DNA of 64,000 bases, taken from contig NZ_LT635480.1 in NCBI RefSeq assembly GCF_900120375.1, positions 1,556,840 to 1,620,839 on the forward strand, written 5' to 3'. A program made the position numbers and the translations under genes. Source of the stretch: Ndongobacter massiliensis. GTDB lineage: Bacteria; Bacillota; Clostridia; Tissierellales; Peptoniphilaceae. Shown here in pieces: positions 9,374-17,714 of this stretch. The stretch's first letter is position 1; the number at the start of each line of letters is the position of its first letter. The notes under the pieces are model-generated. The model was not told the DNA's origin. It made no database searches and was given only the letters and a program-made list of their open reading frames with translations.

Positions 9374-9764
9374 TTTTCTCCTCTCTTACTAATTGACATC
9401 GTTGAATGCTAGCTTTTGCATCACAAATTGATTTGTCGATGGTCTTCTCCAAACTATCTCCATCCCGACCCAAGATAAGCGAAACGAGCATGGCTAAATT
9501 CAATCCTGTCATCACCTCCACATCATATTTCCCTGAACAGTACATAGCTACGTTATTCGGCGTTCCTCCAAACAGATCGGTAACAATTAAAATTGATCCC
9601 GTTAATGAGTTGATTAACTCATCGGTCTCACTAAGTAGCTCCTCCATGGATTTTCCAGGTTTTAAGCTGAGCGAAAATACATCATTTACACTACCTAAAA
9701 TCATTTCACAGCTTTGAATAAGTTCTTTACCTACCTCACCATGCGTAATAAGTATTATTTTCAT
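9366..9764 (-). CDS. PTS mannose-family component IIA
   Basis: First sugar-specific phosphocarrier, receiving phosphate from HPr. The phosphorylated histidine is His8 in MKIILITHG, and DLFGGTPNN is the conserved loop. A start at 9764 (132 residues) is chosen over one eight codons upstream because AAGGGG sits about 8 nt before it and the N-terminus then matches the family. First gene of the minus-strand operon IIA-IIB-IIC-IID-SDR-mtlD-like-deoC. Confidence 0.94.
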   Translation of the reverse strand: MKIILITHGEVGKELIQSCEMILGSVNDVFSLSLKPGKSMEELLSETDELINSLTGSILIVTDLFGGTPNNVAMYCSGKYDVEVMTGLNLAMLVSLILGRDGDSLEKTIDKSICDAKASIQRCQLVREEKNE

Positions 9765-9883
9765 AATGCCATCCCCTTGTAACAACAATCCTAATTAAAT
9801 CCAAAATGTTTATTTCTTTCATTTGTATAATTTCTCTAAAGCTTTCTCCTTTCTTCTTTTTTTGCAAACATTTTCTTATTCAA

Positions 9884-9912
9884 ACTATAACCACTTGTTC
9901 TTTTTAATGCAA
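9884..9912 (-). promoter_or_regulatory. Promoter of the PTS/aldolase operon
   Basis: Minus strand: TTGCAT (9907-9912), 17-nt spacer, TATAGT (9884-9889), 120 nt before the IIA start. It lies in the divergent region shared with the DeoR gene. Confidence 0.6.
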
Positions 9913-9915
9913 GAT

Positions 9916-9946
9916 TTGATCATATATTAATCAAAATGAACTTTTG
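9916..9946. promoter_or_regulatory. Two abutting palindromes, candidate DeoR-family operator
   Basis: TTGAT-N9-ATCAA (9916-9934) and CAAAA-N5-TTTTG (9932-9946) overlap by three bases. They lie immediately upstream of the PTS-operon -35 box and over the likely -35 of the regulator gene (TTGTTT at 9944 and TAATAT at 9966, 16-nt spacer). The position suits an operator for both divergent promoters. Confidence 0.45.
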
Positions 9947-10003
9947 TTTGCTTATTTCTATTTGTTAATATACAATTCTGACAAATGAATGGAGACGAAC
10001 GCT

Positions 10004-10771
10004 ATGAATAAAAACAATCGACAAAACCGTATATATAATTTATTAACAAAATATGAAACTATGACCGTTGAAGACTTGTCTGAAATACTAAAAGTCTCGG
10101 CGGCAACAATTCGTAGAGACTTAACAAGTTTAGAGGAAAAAAAGTTGGTTTTGAGGACGTACGGAAAAGCTCACTTCGTTGAAAATCGAGCAAGGCACTC
10201 AACTCGAGACCTATCTACTTCAGAAAAACAAAAAATTTCTGAAGAAGCTCTACACTTTATAAAAGATGGAGCATCTATTATTATCGATGCAGGAACTACT
10301 ACATTTGAGCTTGCTAAAGCTTTACTCAAAAAGCAACGGACATTTCAAAACATTAATGTTGTCACAAATGAACTTTCAACTGCCAACATCCTTTCCGATA
10401 CATTTCGCGTTACTATGCCTGGCGGCTTAATTTTTTCGGAAGAATCTATTAAATATCAAGTGGGCAACACTACGTGCCGATTTTTTGATGAAATCAATGC
10501 AGATATTTTGTTTCTTGGTTCGACAGGAATAAAGAACACCTCAGGACTAACAGTCTCGAATCCTTTACTCGTTGAAGTAAAAAAGAAAATGGTTGAGGCA
10601 GCTAATTTAGTCATTGCACTTGTTGATTCTCAAAAGTTTTTAAATAACGGTTTATTTCAAGTTATTGATTATAGCTTTGTCGATATATTAATCACTATTC
10701 AAAGCCCCGAAAATTTAGAGCAACTCGAAAGGCTGAAAAAATTTGAGCATCTTCAAGTGCTTACTATTTAA
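10004..10771 (+). CDS. DeoR-family transcriptional regulator
   Basis: Sugar-operon regulator, 255 residues. The N-terminal winged helix-turn-helix (MTVEDLSEILKVSAATIRRDL) is the DeoR recognition motif. The C-terminal sensor domain has DAGTTTFELAKAL, the sugar-phosphate-binding loop of the ISOCOT-like fold. The start at 10004 is set by GGAG at 9991-9994 with 9-nt spacing; the in-frame ATG five codons earlier overlaps that site. It is transcribed divergently from the PTS operon, the usual arrangement for a local repressor relieved by a phosphorylated intermediate. Confidence 0.92.
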   Translation: MNKNNRQNRIYNLLTKYETMTVEDLSEILKVSAATIRRDLTSLEEKKLVLRTYGKAHFVENRARHSTRDLSTSEKQKISEEALHFIKDGASIIIDAGTTTFELAKALLKKQRTFQNINVVTNELSTANILSDTFRVTMPGGLIFSEESIKYQVGNTTCRFFDEINADILFLGSTGIKNTSGLTVSNPLLVEVKKKMVEAANLVIALVDSQKFLNNGLFQVIDYSFVDILITIQSPENLEQLERLKKFEHLQVLTI

Positions 10772-10886
10772 TAACTCAAATTAAGTTTTTCCGCATGATC
10801 GCTTTCGATTTTTCACATAATTGGAACCCTTTTCTTACAAAATTATTGTTTTTGATAAAAGCCTTATAATATTTCTTAATTCTCTT

Positions 10887-11570
10887 TTATCCCTTGAGCT
10901 CACAAATGCTTTCCGTGCCTCCGGCAAAATCGACCCAGTCATCCGCAAAATCACTGATTGCTTTTTCGATAGATGGATTAAGGAATGTTTCCTTCATAAC
11001 ATCTTCGGATAGGGTGACTTGGTGAGCGCCGGCTTTCAATGCATCGCTCACTTGATAAGTATTTTTAAAAGATGCTCCTAAAATTTGGGATTCATATCCA
11101 TCTCGATCAATGATGTAGCGAAGATCGGTTATTACATCAATCGACGAAATACCTAAATTCTCCATTCGATTAAAATAGGGTGCTATAGTATCTGCTCCTA
11201 ATTCTAATGCCATATATGCTTGAAATTTCGTATATACCGCTGTAGCAGTAATGCGAATGCCTTCTTTTTTCAATGTTTTTATGGCCTTCATCCCTTCTTC
11301 AAAAACAGGGACCTTAACATAGATATCTTTCCCTAATTTATTCACTAAACAATGTGCTTCTTGGATTATCTGGTCCGACTCTTTAGCAGTTGTTTGCACG
11401 TGGAGATCGCGACCAGCTAAAATACGTTGAATTTTTATAAGCTGCGGGAAGAAATCAATGCCTTGATTCTTTTTGAGAATACTTGGATTTGTAGTTACCC
11501 CTGCAATGGGATAGAATTCGTTAAAAAATGCAACTGCTTCTAAATTAGCGCAATCAAGCAAGAACTTCAT
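10887..11570 (-). CDS. Transaldolase-like fructose-6-phosphate aldolase
   Basis: Small transaldolase-fold protein (227 residues), in the TalC/FSA size class. It shows AGVTTNPSILKK (about 23-34), the Schiff-base lysine in DIYVKVPV (K86), ITATAVYTKFQAYMALELGADTIAPYFNR and ILGASFKNTYQV. A tyrosine (APYFNR) stands where FSA enzymes have their catalytic Tyr, which favours aldolase over transaldolase chemistry (fructose-6-phosphate to dihydroxyacetone plus glyceraldehyde-3-phosphate). The second ATG (11570) has the better spacing to GGGAGG. It converges on the DeoR gene and has its own promoter. Confidence 0.88.
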   Translation of the reverse strand: MKFLLDCANLEAVAFFNEFYPIAGVTTNPSILKKNQGIDFFPQLIKIQRILAGRDLHVQTTAKESDQIIQEAHCLVNKLGKDIYVKVPVFEEGMKAIKTLKKEGIRITATAVYTKFQAYMALELGADTIAPYFNRMENLGISSIDVITDLRYIIDRDGYESQILGASFKNTYQVSDALKAGAHQVTLSEDVMKETFLNPSIEKAISDFADDWVDFAGGTESICELKG

Positions 11571-11596
11571 CATGACCTCCCTATTAAATATAGTTA

Positions 11597-11625
11597 ATTC
11601 TTGCGCGAAAAGAATGCCTTGTCAA
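11597..11625 (-). promoter_or_regulatory. Promoter with internal palindromic operator for the FSA-like gene
   Basis: Minus strand: TTGACA (11620-11625), 17 nt, AAGAAT (11597-11602). The -10 box and the distal spacer form an inverted repeat ATTCTT-N7-AAGAAT (11597-11615), so a dimeric repressor bound there would cover the promoter. Confidence 0.6.
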
Positions 11626-12157
11626 GATATCAACATATTCTTTAATATAACCTTTATAGATATCTCATTGTGTGAATCCACGAAAAAAATAAAGAAAACT
11701 CCGGTGCAATAAATTGACCACTAAGCTAAAAGAAAGGTTCTCTCTATGACAATGGGTATAGGAAAATCAACGGTATCTGCCCATACTTTAGAAACAAGGT
11801 TTCCGGCGGTAAACTTATCACCTTAGCCATTCCCTTTCCTTTTTCTTGCGACGCTATCAGATATCCAAGCCTTCGCCCATACTCTGAAATCGTCGTTTTG
11901 ACGACCGTAAAGATTTCTTAAGAGAGAGCCTTTTTTCACTTCCTCCAAAAATTATGGTTTTAAAAAAGCCCGATGAAAAAGGAAACTTATGCCTCAAATC
12001 CTTATAATACGCCTCAAAACTTAGTATAAGGTGATAATGAGATATGAAATACGTTCAGCTCGCTTACTATGCGAGCAACGAACTATGCTCTTCCCTCACA
12101 TTTTTAGATGTCACATCCTATACAAATGTACACGACTCTGCATGAACGGACTCCATA
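11626..12157. other. Gene-poor AT-rich gap
   Basis: No convincing gene. A 38-codon minus-strand frame starting with GTG near 11927, after a GGAGGAA stretch, ends near 11815; it has no recognisable family and the spacing of its ribosome-binding site is poor. The rest holds short runs of A/T and no clear terminator. It may be decayed sequence between the sugar island and the ATPase. Confidence 0.4.
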
Positions 12158-13531
12158 TCACGATCGTTTGCAGACCGCCTTACCGTCCCTACGATCCCAT
12201 CCTTTTGTATAATGGATATAGTCTTTCAACCGAAAAATACAGTAGAGTGGAATGCTCCAATTCTGCGTTTTTCCTACCTGATTATCTCCGACATTCTTTA
12301 ATGACAGCTTAAATGACATCTCCGGTTCATACCGTTCACAAAAGATGCGCAAGCTTTTTGCCTTGGTATTATCTGCCGACTTCACTTCAATGGGAATCAA
12401 AAGTCCTTCATAATCGGTAATAAAATCAACCTCAGCATCTGCTTTGGTTCGCCAAAAACAACAATTCATACCCATTGCAATCAACTGCGTCATGACATAA
12501 TTTTCCGTCAAAGCGCCTTTGAAATGACTGAAATGCCTTTCTCCACTCCATATCGTGCGGTAATTCAGATTTGATTTGCGCCGAAGTAACCCCACATCGG
12601 ACATATATACTTTGAAGTAGGTGGCATCCACCATCCCCGAAAGCGGTACCTGGGGATTGTTCACGCAGTACAACCGATACGCAAGCCCGGAATTTACCAG
12701 CCATTGTAAGGAATCTTCCAAATCTTTGGCGCGCAAACTTTTTTTTACATGGGAAAAAATAAATTTATTGTTCTCCCTGGCAATCTGTGTCGGAATCGAA
12801 TCCCATATTAAATGAATGCGGTTCGCTTCTGTGTTTGTCGTGTGTTTGCTAAAATCATCCGGATAGTCTTTTAATATGTTGTCCTGAACGTATTCTACTT
12901 CTTCATAGTTATGCGTGTCCACCCACGTTTGAACTACCTCCGGCATTCCTCCGACGATATAATAATTCTTCAAATATTTTTCCATGGGGACCGTATAGAG
13001 TTCCGGAATTTCCCTTTCAAATGCGATTCTGCGCAATCCTTCTATATATTTCTCGCCGCCATCTGCGATTACAAATTCCTCAAAATTCATCGGAAACATT
13101 GCCAGACGCTCAACCTTGCCGACCGGAAAAGAGACGCCTTCCTGCTTGAGCGCCACGCCCAACAGAGATCCTGCGGCAATAATATGAAGATCCGCTTTGT
13201 TTTCACAAAAATATTTCAAAGAAGAAATCGCTCGGGGACATGCCTGAATTTCATCAAATATCAGCAGAGTTTTTCCGGGCGTGATCTTTTTCCCAAAATG
13301 GATAATTTCGAGCTCATGCAAAATTCGATCGATATCCAAATCGTATGCAAATACGGATTGCAAACCCGTATTTCCGTCGAAATTAAAATACAGAGATTCT
13401 TCAAATTCATTTTTTGCAAACTTTTTGATGATATAGGTTTTTCCGCATTGTCGTACACCTGTGATCATCAACGGTTTTCGGTTTTTCTTATCTTTCCATT
13501 GAATTAATTGATCCATGATTTCCCGTTTCAT
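12158..13531 (-). CDS. AAA ATPase with C-terminal DUF4143 domain
   Basis: 457-residue protein of the AAA_14/DUF4143 class, common as strain-variable genes in anaerobes and of unknown role. Walker A is GVRQCGKT (25-32), Walker B IFDEIQ (91-96), with a sensor-like AAGSLLGVAL following. The C-terminal domain ends with a PD-(D/E)XK-like pattern, EVDFI...IPIEVKS, which suggests a nuclease-related fold; whether it cuts is not known. The ATG follows a GGGGGTG stretch, and the upstream DNA holds three operator-like tandem repeats. Composition is AT-richer than the housekeeping genes, suggesting transfer. Confidence 0.9.
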   Translation of the reverse strand: MKREIMDQLIQWKDKKNRKPLMITGVRQCGKTYIIKKFAKNEFEESLYFNFDGNTGLQSVFAYDLDIDRILHELEIIHFGKKITPGKTLLIFDEIQACPRAISSLKYFCENKADLHIIAAGSLLGVALKQEGVSFPVGKVERLAMFPMNFEEFVIADGGEKYIEGLRRIAFEREIPELYTVPMEKYLKNYYIVGGMPEVVQTWVDTHNYEEVEYVQDNILKDYPDDFSKHTTNTEANRIHLIWDSIPTQIARENNKFIFSHVKKSLRAKDLEDSLQWLVNSGLAYRLYCVNNPQVPLSGMVDATYFKVYMSDVGLLRRKSNLNYRTIWSGERHFSHFKGALTENYVMTQLIAMGMNCCFWRTKADAEVDFITDYEGLLIPIEVKSADNTKAKSLRIFCERYEPEMSFKLSLKNVGDNQVGKTQNWSIPLYCIFRLKDYIHYTKGWDRRDGKAVCKRS

Positions 13532-13552
13532 AAAACACCCCCACGAAAAATA

Positions 13553-13642
13553 TACATTTTTTGGACCGAATAATCAATGGATTATACATTTTTTCGACCG
13601 AATAAATGTATAACTCTACATTTTTTCGACCGAATAAATGTA
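13553..13642. repeat. Three tandem 32-bp-period palindromic repeats upstream of the DUF4143 ATPase
   Basis: Units begin at 13553, 13585 and 13617, exactly 32 bp apart. Units 2 and 3 share 26 identical bases forming a near-palindrome (TACATTT ... AAATGTA around TTCGACCGAA); unit 1 keeps the first 21 with a G for C change and loses the right arm. They end about 20 nt before the ATPase start. A period of about three helical turns would put bound proteins on one DNA face. Confidence 0.8.
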
Positions 13643-13688
13643 TTCCGCCGGAAAATGTCCTTCCGTCCTTGGCAAAAACGCTCTTAAA

Positions 13689-13961
13689 TTATTTCTTACA
13701 ACTCTGCCCGATCATCATGCCGACTGCCATCCCGATCATTGAGCCAATAGCTACAATGTCACTGCCGAAAATGACACCGATACCCGTTCCCAGACACATG
13801 CCGATGCACATGCCTTCGATTCTATAGTCTTCTGCCCGATCCTCTTCTTTTTTCTCTTTTTCTTTTTTCACGGTCCATATTAAGAGGACCACGCCGACTC
13901 CGACCATAAACACCGGGAGCAAGATGGATCCAATTTTTCCTATGATTTGTGCAATTGTCAT
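13689..13961 (-). CDS. Small membrane protein with glycine-zipper segments
   Basis: Unrecognised 90-residue protein. A first hydrophobic segment (about 6-30) is followed by a charged stretch KKEKEKKEEDRAED, then a second hydrophobic half dense in G-x3-G spacing (GMCIGMCLGTGIGVIFG, GSMIGMAVGMMIG). AAGGA precedes the ATG at good spacing. It lies 15 nt after the DUF2254 gene and is probably co-transcribed with it. Function unknown. Confidence 0.7.
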   Translation of the reverse strand: MTIAQIIGKIGSILLPVFMVGVGVVLLIWTVKKEKEKKEEDRAEDYRIEGMCIGMCLGTGIGVIFGSDIVAIGSMIGMAVGMMIGQSCKK

Positions 13962-13976
13962 TATTTCCTTCTTTAT

Positions 13977-15269
13977 TTAAAGATTGCTATGTTCTTCGAT
14001 CTTCTTTTTAATCCGTTTAAACTTGTTGATGTGGATTTCATGGCTGAAATTGGTCAACAAAAGATCGTATGCAGAATCAAAATACTTTTTAATGCCAGCT
14101 TTGGCGCTCCTGCCGGCCATCATATAAATCATATAGATTCCCTGTAAAATGGCTTGGGTGACTAGCGGATCGCCACCGGAGTAGGAGATAATCTGACTGA
14201 AAACAAGATATAATTCATCTTCGACGGAATAACTTCGGTAGATTATTTTTGCTTCTCTATCTTGTTCCAGAACGATGAACGGATGGCCCGTCGACAGGAG
14301 CTTTCCCAATAATGAAGAAATTTTCTCGATACATACAATGGCGGTATTCGGATCATTGATTCCGGGACTCAGAGCCATGTTTGCAATCTCGGTAAGGTTG
14401 ATAAGCCCTCGGTGGTAGTCATCTTCGTTATTGTTATAGATGTTAATTACAAGCAGTTGACCGATTTTTTCTTTTAACTCTTCCTTTTGTTCGACACTGC
14501 ATTTTTCATCCCCAAAGATTTTCAAATCCCCTACGGTCTCCCCTTCCGTAATATACTCACCGATTCTTTTTTGGATGGTCAACTCTGCTTTGATCCCATC
14601 GAGTTCTTTGAGGATGTCTTCCGATTTAACTTCAAAGAAATAGCCCGTTCTTGCCGCTACAATCAGCATTTCCTTCGCCGGCTTATCTTCTTGATAACGT
14701 TCTGCCTTTTTTCTAAGCTCTACCTCATTGTCGATAAGTTTTTCGCAGTCATTGTATACCCCCTCAATAATGTTGGACATTTTAAGGTTTCCAAGTACCT
14801 GTTTCGAAAAAACAATGAAGCCGATCATCGTAATAATCGAGTAAGCAATTCCGAAGCTTCCCGCCACTACCTTTTGGTCTGAATGAAGATCTTGAAGAAG
14901 TAAAATGCTGATTACGGAGTAAAAAAAGCCACTGACAAATATACCATATAAGCCCAAAACACCGGTCCTGTCTATAAATCTTTGAAGCATCCTGGGTGAT
15001 ATGCTGCTGCTATATTTGTTGAGTACGGTGACAATGGTGGTAAAACAAAAAATGCTGATCGTCAAAAAGACACCCGAAATATTTGAAAGAAAGTTGACGG
15101 AAACTTCTACGGACAACAAGAGTTGCTTTGGAATATAATTCTTTAAATCGGGATATTGATGATCAATAAGCCAAGTGATTAAAAGAAGCACTCCCGTCAA
15201 GAGGATAAACTTCGACATCTTTAACAGATTTTTTTGATTGATAAACCACAGCTTGATTTTCGATAACAT
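13977..15269 (-). CDS. DUF2254 family membrane protein
   Basis: 430-residue predicted inner-membrane protein. Four hydrophobic segments lie in the first 175 residues (near 23-40, 60-85, 105-125, 140-160), followed by a long cytoplasmic part that contains the family signature HRGLINLTEIANMALSPGINDPNTA. Function is unknown for the family. The ribosome-binding site is weak (AGAAGAGA). It is read away from the flavoprotein gene, with a 283-nt gap between them. Confidence 0.85.
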   Translation of the reverse strand: MLSKIKLWFINQKNLLKMSKFILLTGVLLLITWLIDHQYPDLKNYIPKQLLLSVEVSVNFLSNISGVFLTISIFCFTTIVTVLNKYSSSISPRMLQRFIDRTGVLGLYGIFVSGFFYSVISILLLQDLHSDQKVVAGSFGIAYSIITMIGFIVFSKQVLGNLKMSNIIEGVYNDCEKLIDNEVELRKKAERYQEDKPAKEMLIVAARTGYFFEVKSEDILKELDGIKAELTIQKRIGEYITEGETVGDLKIFGDEKCSVEQKEELKEKIGQLLVINIYNNNEDDYHRGLINLTEIANMALSPGINDPNTAIVCIEKISSLLGKLLSTGHPFIVLEQDREAKIIYRSYSVEDELYLVFSQIISYSGGDPLVTQAILQGIYMIYMMAGRSAKAGIKKYFDSAYDLLLTNFSHEIHINKFKRIKKKIEEHSNL

Positions 15270-15516
15270 TATTTTCTCTTCTCTATACGCGAATAATTTA
15301 TGATTTTGGTCGATTGTAAAATCACATGGAATGTGAAATGTGAAAAGACCCTATAGCGCCTCTCTGCCTCTCTGTAGAAAGTAGTGTTCAGAGCTTCTCT
15401 CACAATACAAAGATCCCTATGAACCATTTCCATTCTACTACTTTATTCCAAAAGGAGTGTTACATTCCGCCAAAACTATTGTAAAATTTTTAAGATTTTA
15501 CGAACTTGGAATATCA

Positions 15517-15525
15517 TGATATAAT
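15517..15525 (+). promoter_or_regulatory. Extended -10 promoter for flavoprotein gene
   Basis: TG at 15517-15518, one base, then TATAAT (15520-15525), 28 nt before the ATG. No good -35 box, which an extended -10 can tolerate. Confidence 0.55.
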
Positions 15526-15552
15526 TTAATCTATCATATTTAGGAGGTTTCT

Positions 15553-17532
15553 ATGAGAAAGTATCTAAAAATCCTCTTCCTGTTCGCTTTGACGCTCTCG
15601 TTTACTGCATGCGGTCAGCAAAACGAGTCGGAACAGCCCACCAATCAGGAAGAAACCAGTCAAACCGGAGAATCCGGTTCTGCAATGAAAGCGGGAACCT
15701 ATACAGCACAAGTAGCCGGCATGCAGGGACCCCTCACAGTGGAACTGACTGTGGACGAAACAGGAATTAAAGACGCGAAAATTACCGAAAGCCAAGAAAC
15801 ACCCGGTATCGGCAACGTAGCTGCCGAGCGCTTGGCAAAGGAATTGGTCGATTTTCAGTCTCTGGATCTGGACACCGTCTCCGGAGCGACCATTACCAGC
15901 GCAGCCGTAAAAAAAGCCTTCAAGGATTGTTTGGAGCAGGCCGGGGCGAATATGGACGCGCTTGAAAAAGAACGTGAACGGGACATTGCCATTGAAAAAG
16001 AATACACTGCAGATGTAGTCATTGTTGGTGCCGGTGGCGCCGGTTTAACGGCAGCTTCCGCCGCACTTGAAAATGGCGCCAGTGTCCTTCTCTTAGAAAA
16101 GATGGACATCGTTGGCGGAAACTCCATCGTAGTCGGTGGTTTTATGAATGCTCCGATCCCGGAACTACAAGACCACAAATATGAACAGCGTCAGCCAAGC
16201 ATCGATCGTTTGGTTGAGCAGGCACTGGAGGAAGAGCCGGTCAGCGAAGAGCACAAAGCTCTGCAGGATGCGGTTCGTGAAGAATATGAAGCCTATCTTG
16301 CCGACTCCAGCCGCACCCTCTTTGACAGCGCAAACTGGTTTGCCCTGCAGACTTGGAATGCTGGTGATAAAGTAGGTGAATTGCCCATCGTGGAAAAAAT
16401 GACGGCGCATGCATATGACCGCATGCAGTGGCTTATTTCCAACGGTATGGAATTCAAGGACGAGGTTGTGCTTGGTGGCGGCGCACTGTACACCCGTTCC
16501 CGTTATGCGGTAATGCCCAATGGAACCGGCTATATTAAAGCCATTGAAGACAGTATTGCCAAAAATAATAAAGACAATTACCAGTTACTCCTTGGTGCCG
16601 ATGCCAAAGAATTGATTTTGGATGGCGAAAAAGTGGTTGGCGTCAAGGCGATCATCAATGGGCAGGAAGTCGTCGCCCATGCGAATAAGGGCGTCGTTCT
16701 CGCCACGGGCGGGTTTGCCGGAAATGTTGAACTCCGCGTAAAATACGCTCAAGGGGAAAAATGGCCCAATCTAGGAAAGGACGTCCTCACGACGAATACA
16801 AAGGGCGTCACCGGCGATGGCATCTTCATGGCGGAATCTGCCGGTGCTGAATTGGTAAATATGGAACAAATCCAATTGCTACCCTACTGCAACCCGATGA
16901 CCGGCCAGGTCAACGACACTTTCGGGGGCGGCGATGGATCGACCATTTTTATTAATAAGGAAGGGAAGCGCTTTGTCCGCGAAGACGGACGTCGCGACGA
17001 GATGTCCAAAGCGATTATCGAACAGACCGATGGGATCATGTATATGTTCTCCAACCTCGCTACCTTTAAGGTGCAAAATGCCGGAGACATCAAGACTTTA
17101 GGTGGACAAAAAGTCAGCTACTTCTTAGAAAATAACTTGAATGGTATTATCGTAGCCGACACCTTAGAGGAATTTGCTGAAAAATTCGGCTGTCCTGTAG
17201 AAAATCTAAAAGAAACGCTGGAAAGTTACAATGAACATGTCAAGGCGTCTACGGAAGATGAATTCGGCCGCGTGACCTTTGTCAACCCGCTTGAAGAAGG
17301 GCCCTTTGTTGCCTATCCGAGAAAACCGTCTGCGCACCACACCATGGGCGGTGTGCGAATTGATGCGGAGACACATGCGCTTCGTTCTGACGGAAGTATC
17401 ATTCCCGGACTTTACTGCGCGGGAGAAATCACCGGTGTGATTCATGGTGCAAACCGCGTCGGCGGCAATGCCATTGTGGACTATCTAACATTTGGCTATG
17501 AAGCCGGTCAAAATGCTGCTGCCGGTAAGTAA
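15553..17532 (+). CDS. Lipoprotein FMN-binding/FAD fumarate reductase-like flavoprotein
   Basis: Extracytoplasmic flavoprotein, 659 residues. A lipoprotein signal ends at FTAC (Cys20). An FMN-binding domain (about 45-130) has DTVSGATIT with Thr113 as the expected site of covalent FMN attachment by ApbE. The rest is a FAD_binding_2 reductase beginning VVIVGAGGAGLTAA. Fumarate-reductase-type active-site marks are present near the end: HHTMGG and GANRVGGNAI (His and Arg that bind the dicarboxylate). It could reduce fumarate or a similar unsaturated acid such as urocanate at the cell surface; the substrate cannot be fixed from sequence. It is a single transcription unit closed by a strong terminator. 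No apbE is in the window. Confidence 0.9.
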   Translation: MRKYLKILFLFALTLSFTACGQQNESEQPTNQEETSQTGESGSAMKAGTYTAQVAGMQGPLTVELTVDETGIKDAKITESQETPGIGNVAAERLAKELVDFQSLDLDTVSGATITSAAVKKAFKDCLEQAGANMDALEKERERDIAIEKEYTADVVIVGAGGAGLTAASAALENGASVLLLEKMDIVGGNSIVVGGFMNAPIPELQDHKYEQRQPSIDRLVEQALEEEPVSEEHKALQDAVREEYEAYLADSSRTLFDSANWFALQTWNAGDKVGELPIVEKMTAHAYDRMQWLISNGMEFKDEVVLGGGALYTRSRYAVMPNGTGYIKAIEDSIAKNNKDNYQLLLGADAKELILDGEKVVGVKAIINGQEVVAHANKGVVLATGGFAGNVELRVKYAQGEKWPNLGKDVLTTNTKGVTGDGIFMAESAGAELVNMEQIQLLPYCNPMTGQVNDTFGGGDGSTIFINKEGKRFVREDGRRDEMSKAIIEQTDGIMYMFSNLATFKVQNAGDIKTLGGQKVSYFLENNLNGIIVADTLEEFAEKFGCPVENLKETLESYNEHVKASTEDEFGRVTFVNPLEEGPFVAYPRKPSAHHTMGGVRIDAETHALRSDGSIIPGLYCAGEITGVIHGANRVGGNAIVDYLTFGYEAGQNAAAGK

Positions 17533-17585
17533 GATTCACTCATGCGCAGCTGAAACGAGAATGAGCCACAACAATACAGATAAAA

Positions 17586-17626
17586 GAAACCCCCTTTACC
17601 GAAAATATCGGTAAAGGGGGGTTTTC
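17586..17626. terminator. Strong bidirectional terminator
   Basis: Long stem around CCCCTTTACCGA/TCGGTAAAGGGG with A-rich left and T-rich right flanks. It serves the flavoprotein gene on plus and the two-component operon on minus. Confidence 0.9.
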
Positions 17627-17714
17627 ATAATTTTCTTTTCGAGTCATTCCCTTACCAAGCACCCTTACAATGATCATCAACTTATGACCTCTTCCGTCAC
17701 TCGCGCCGAATCCG

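Noticed and set aside
9820-9860. cre site (AAAGCTTT) before the PTS operon
   Set aside because: The central CG of the cre consensus is absent.
13553-13642. CRISPR array from the 32-bp period
   Set aside because: The repeats are contiguous with no unique spacers, and they sit in a promoter region.
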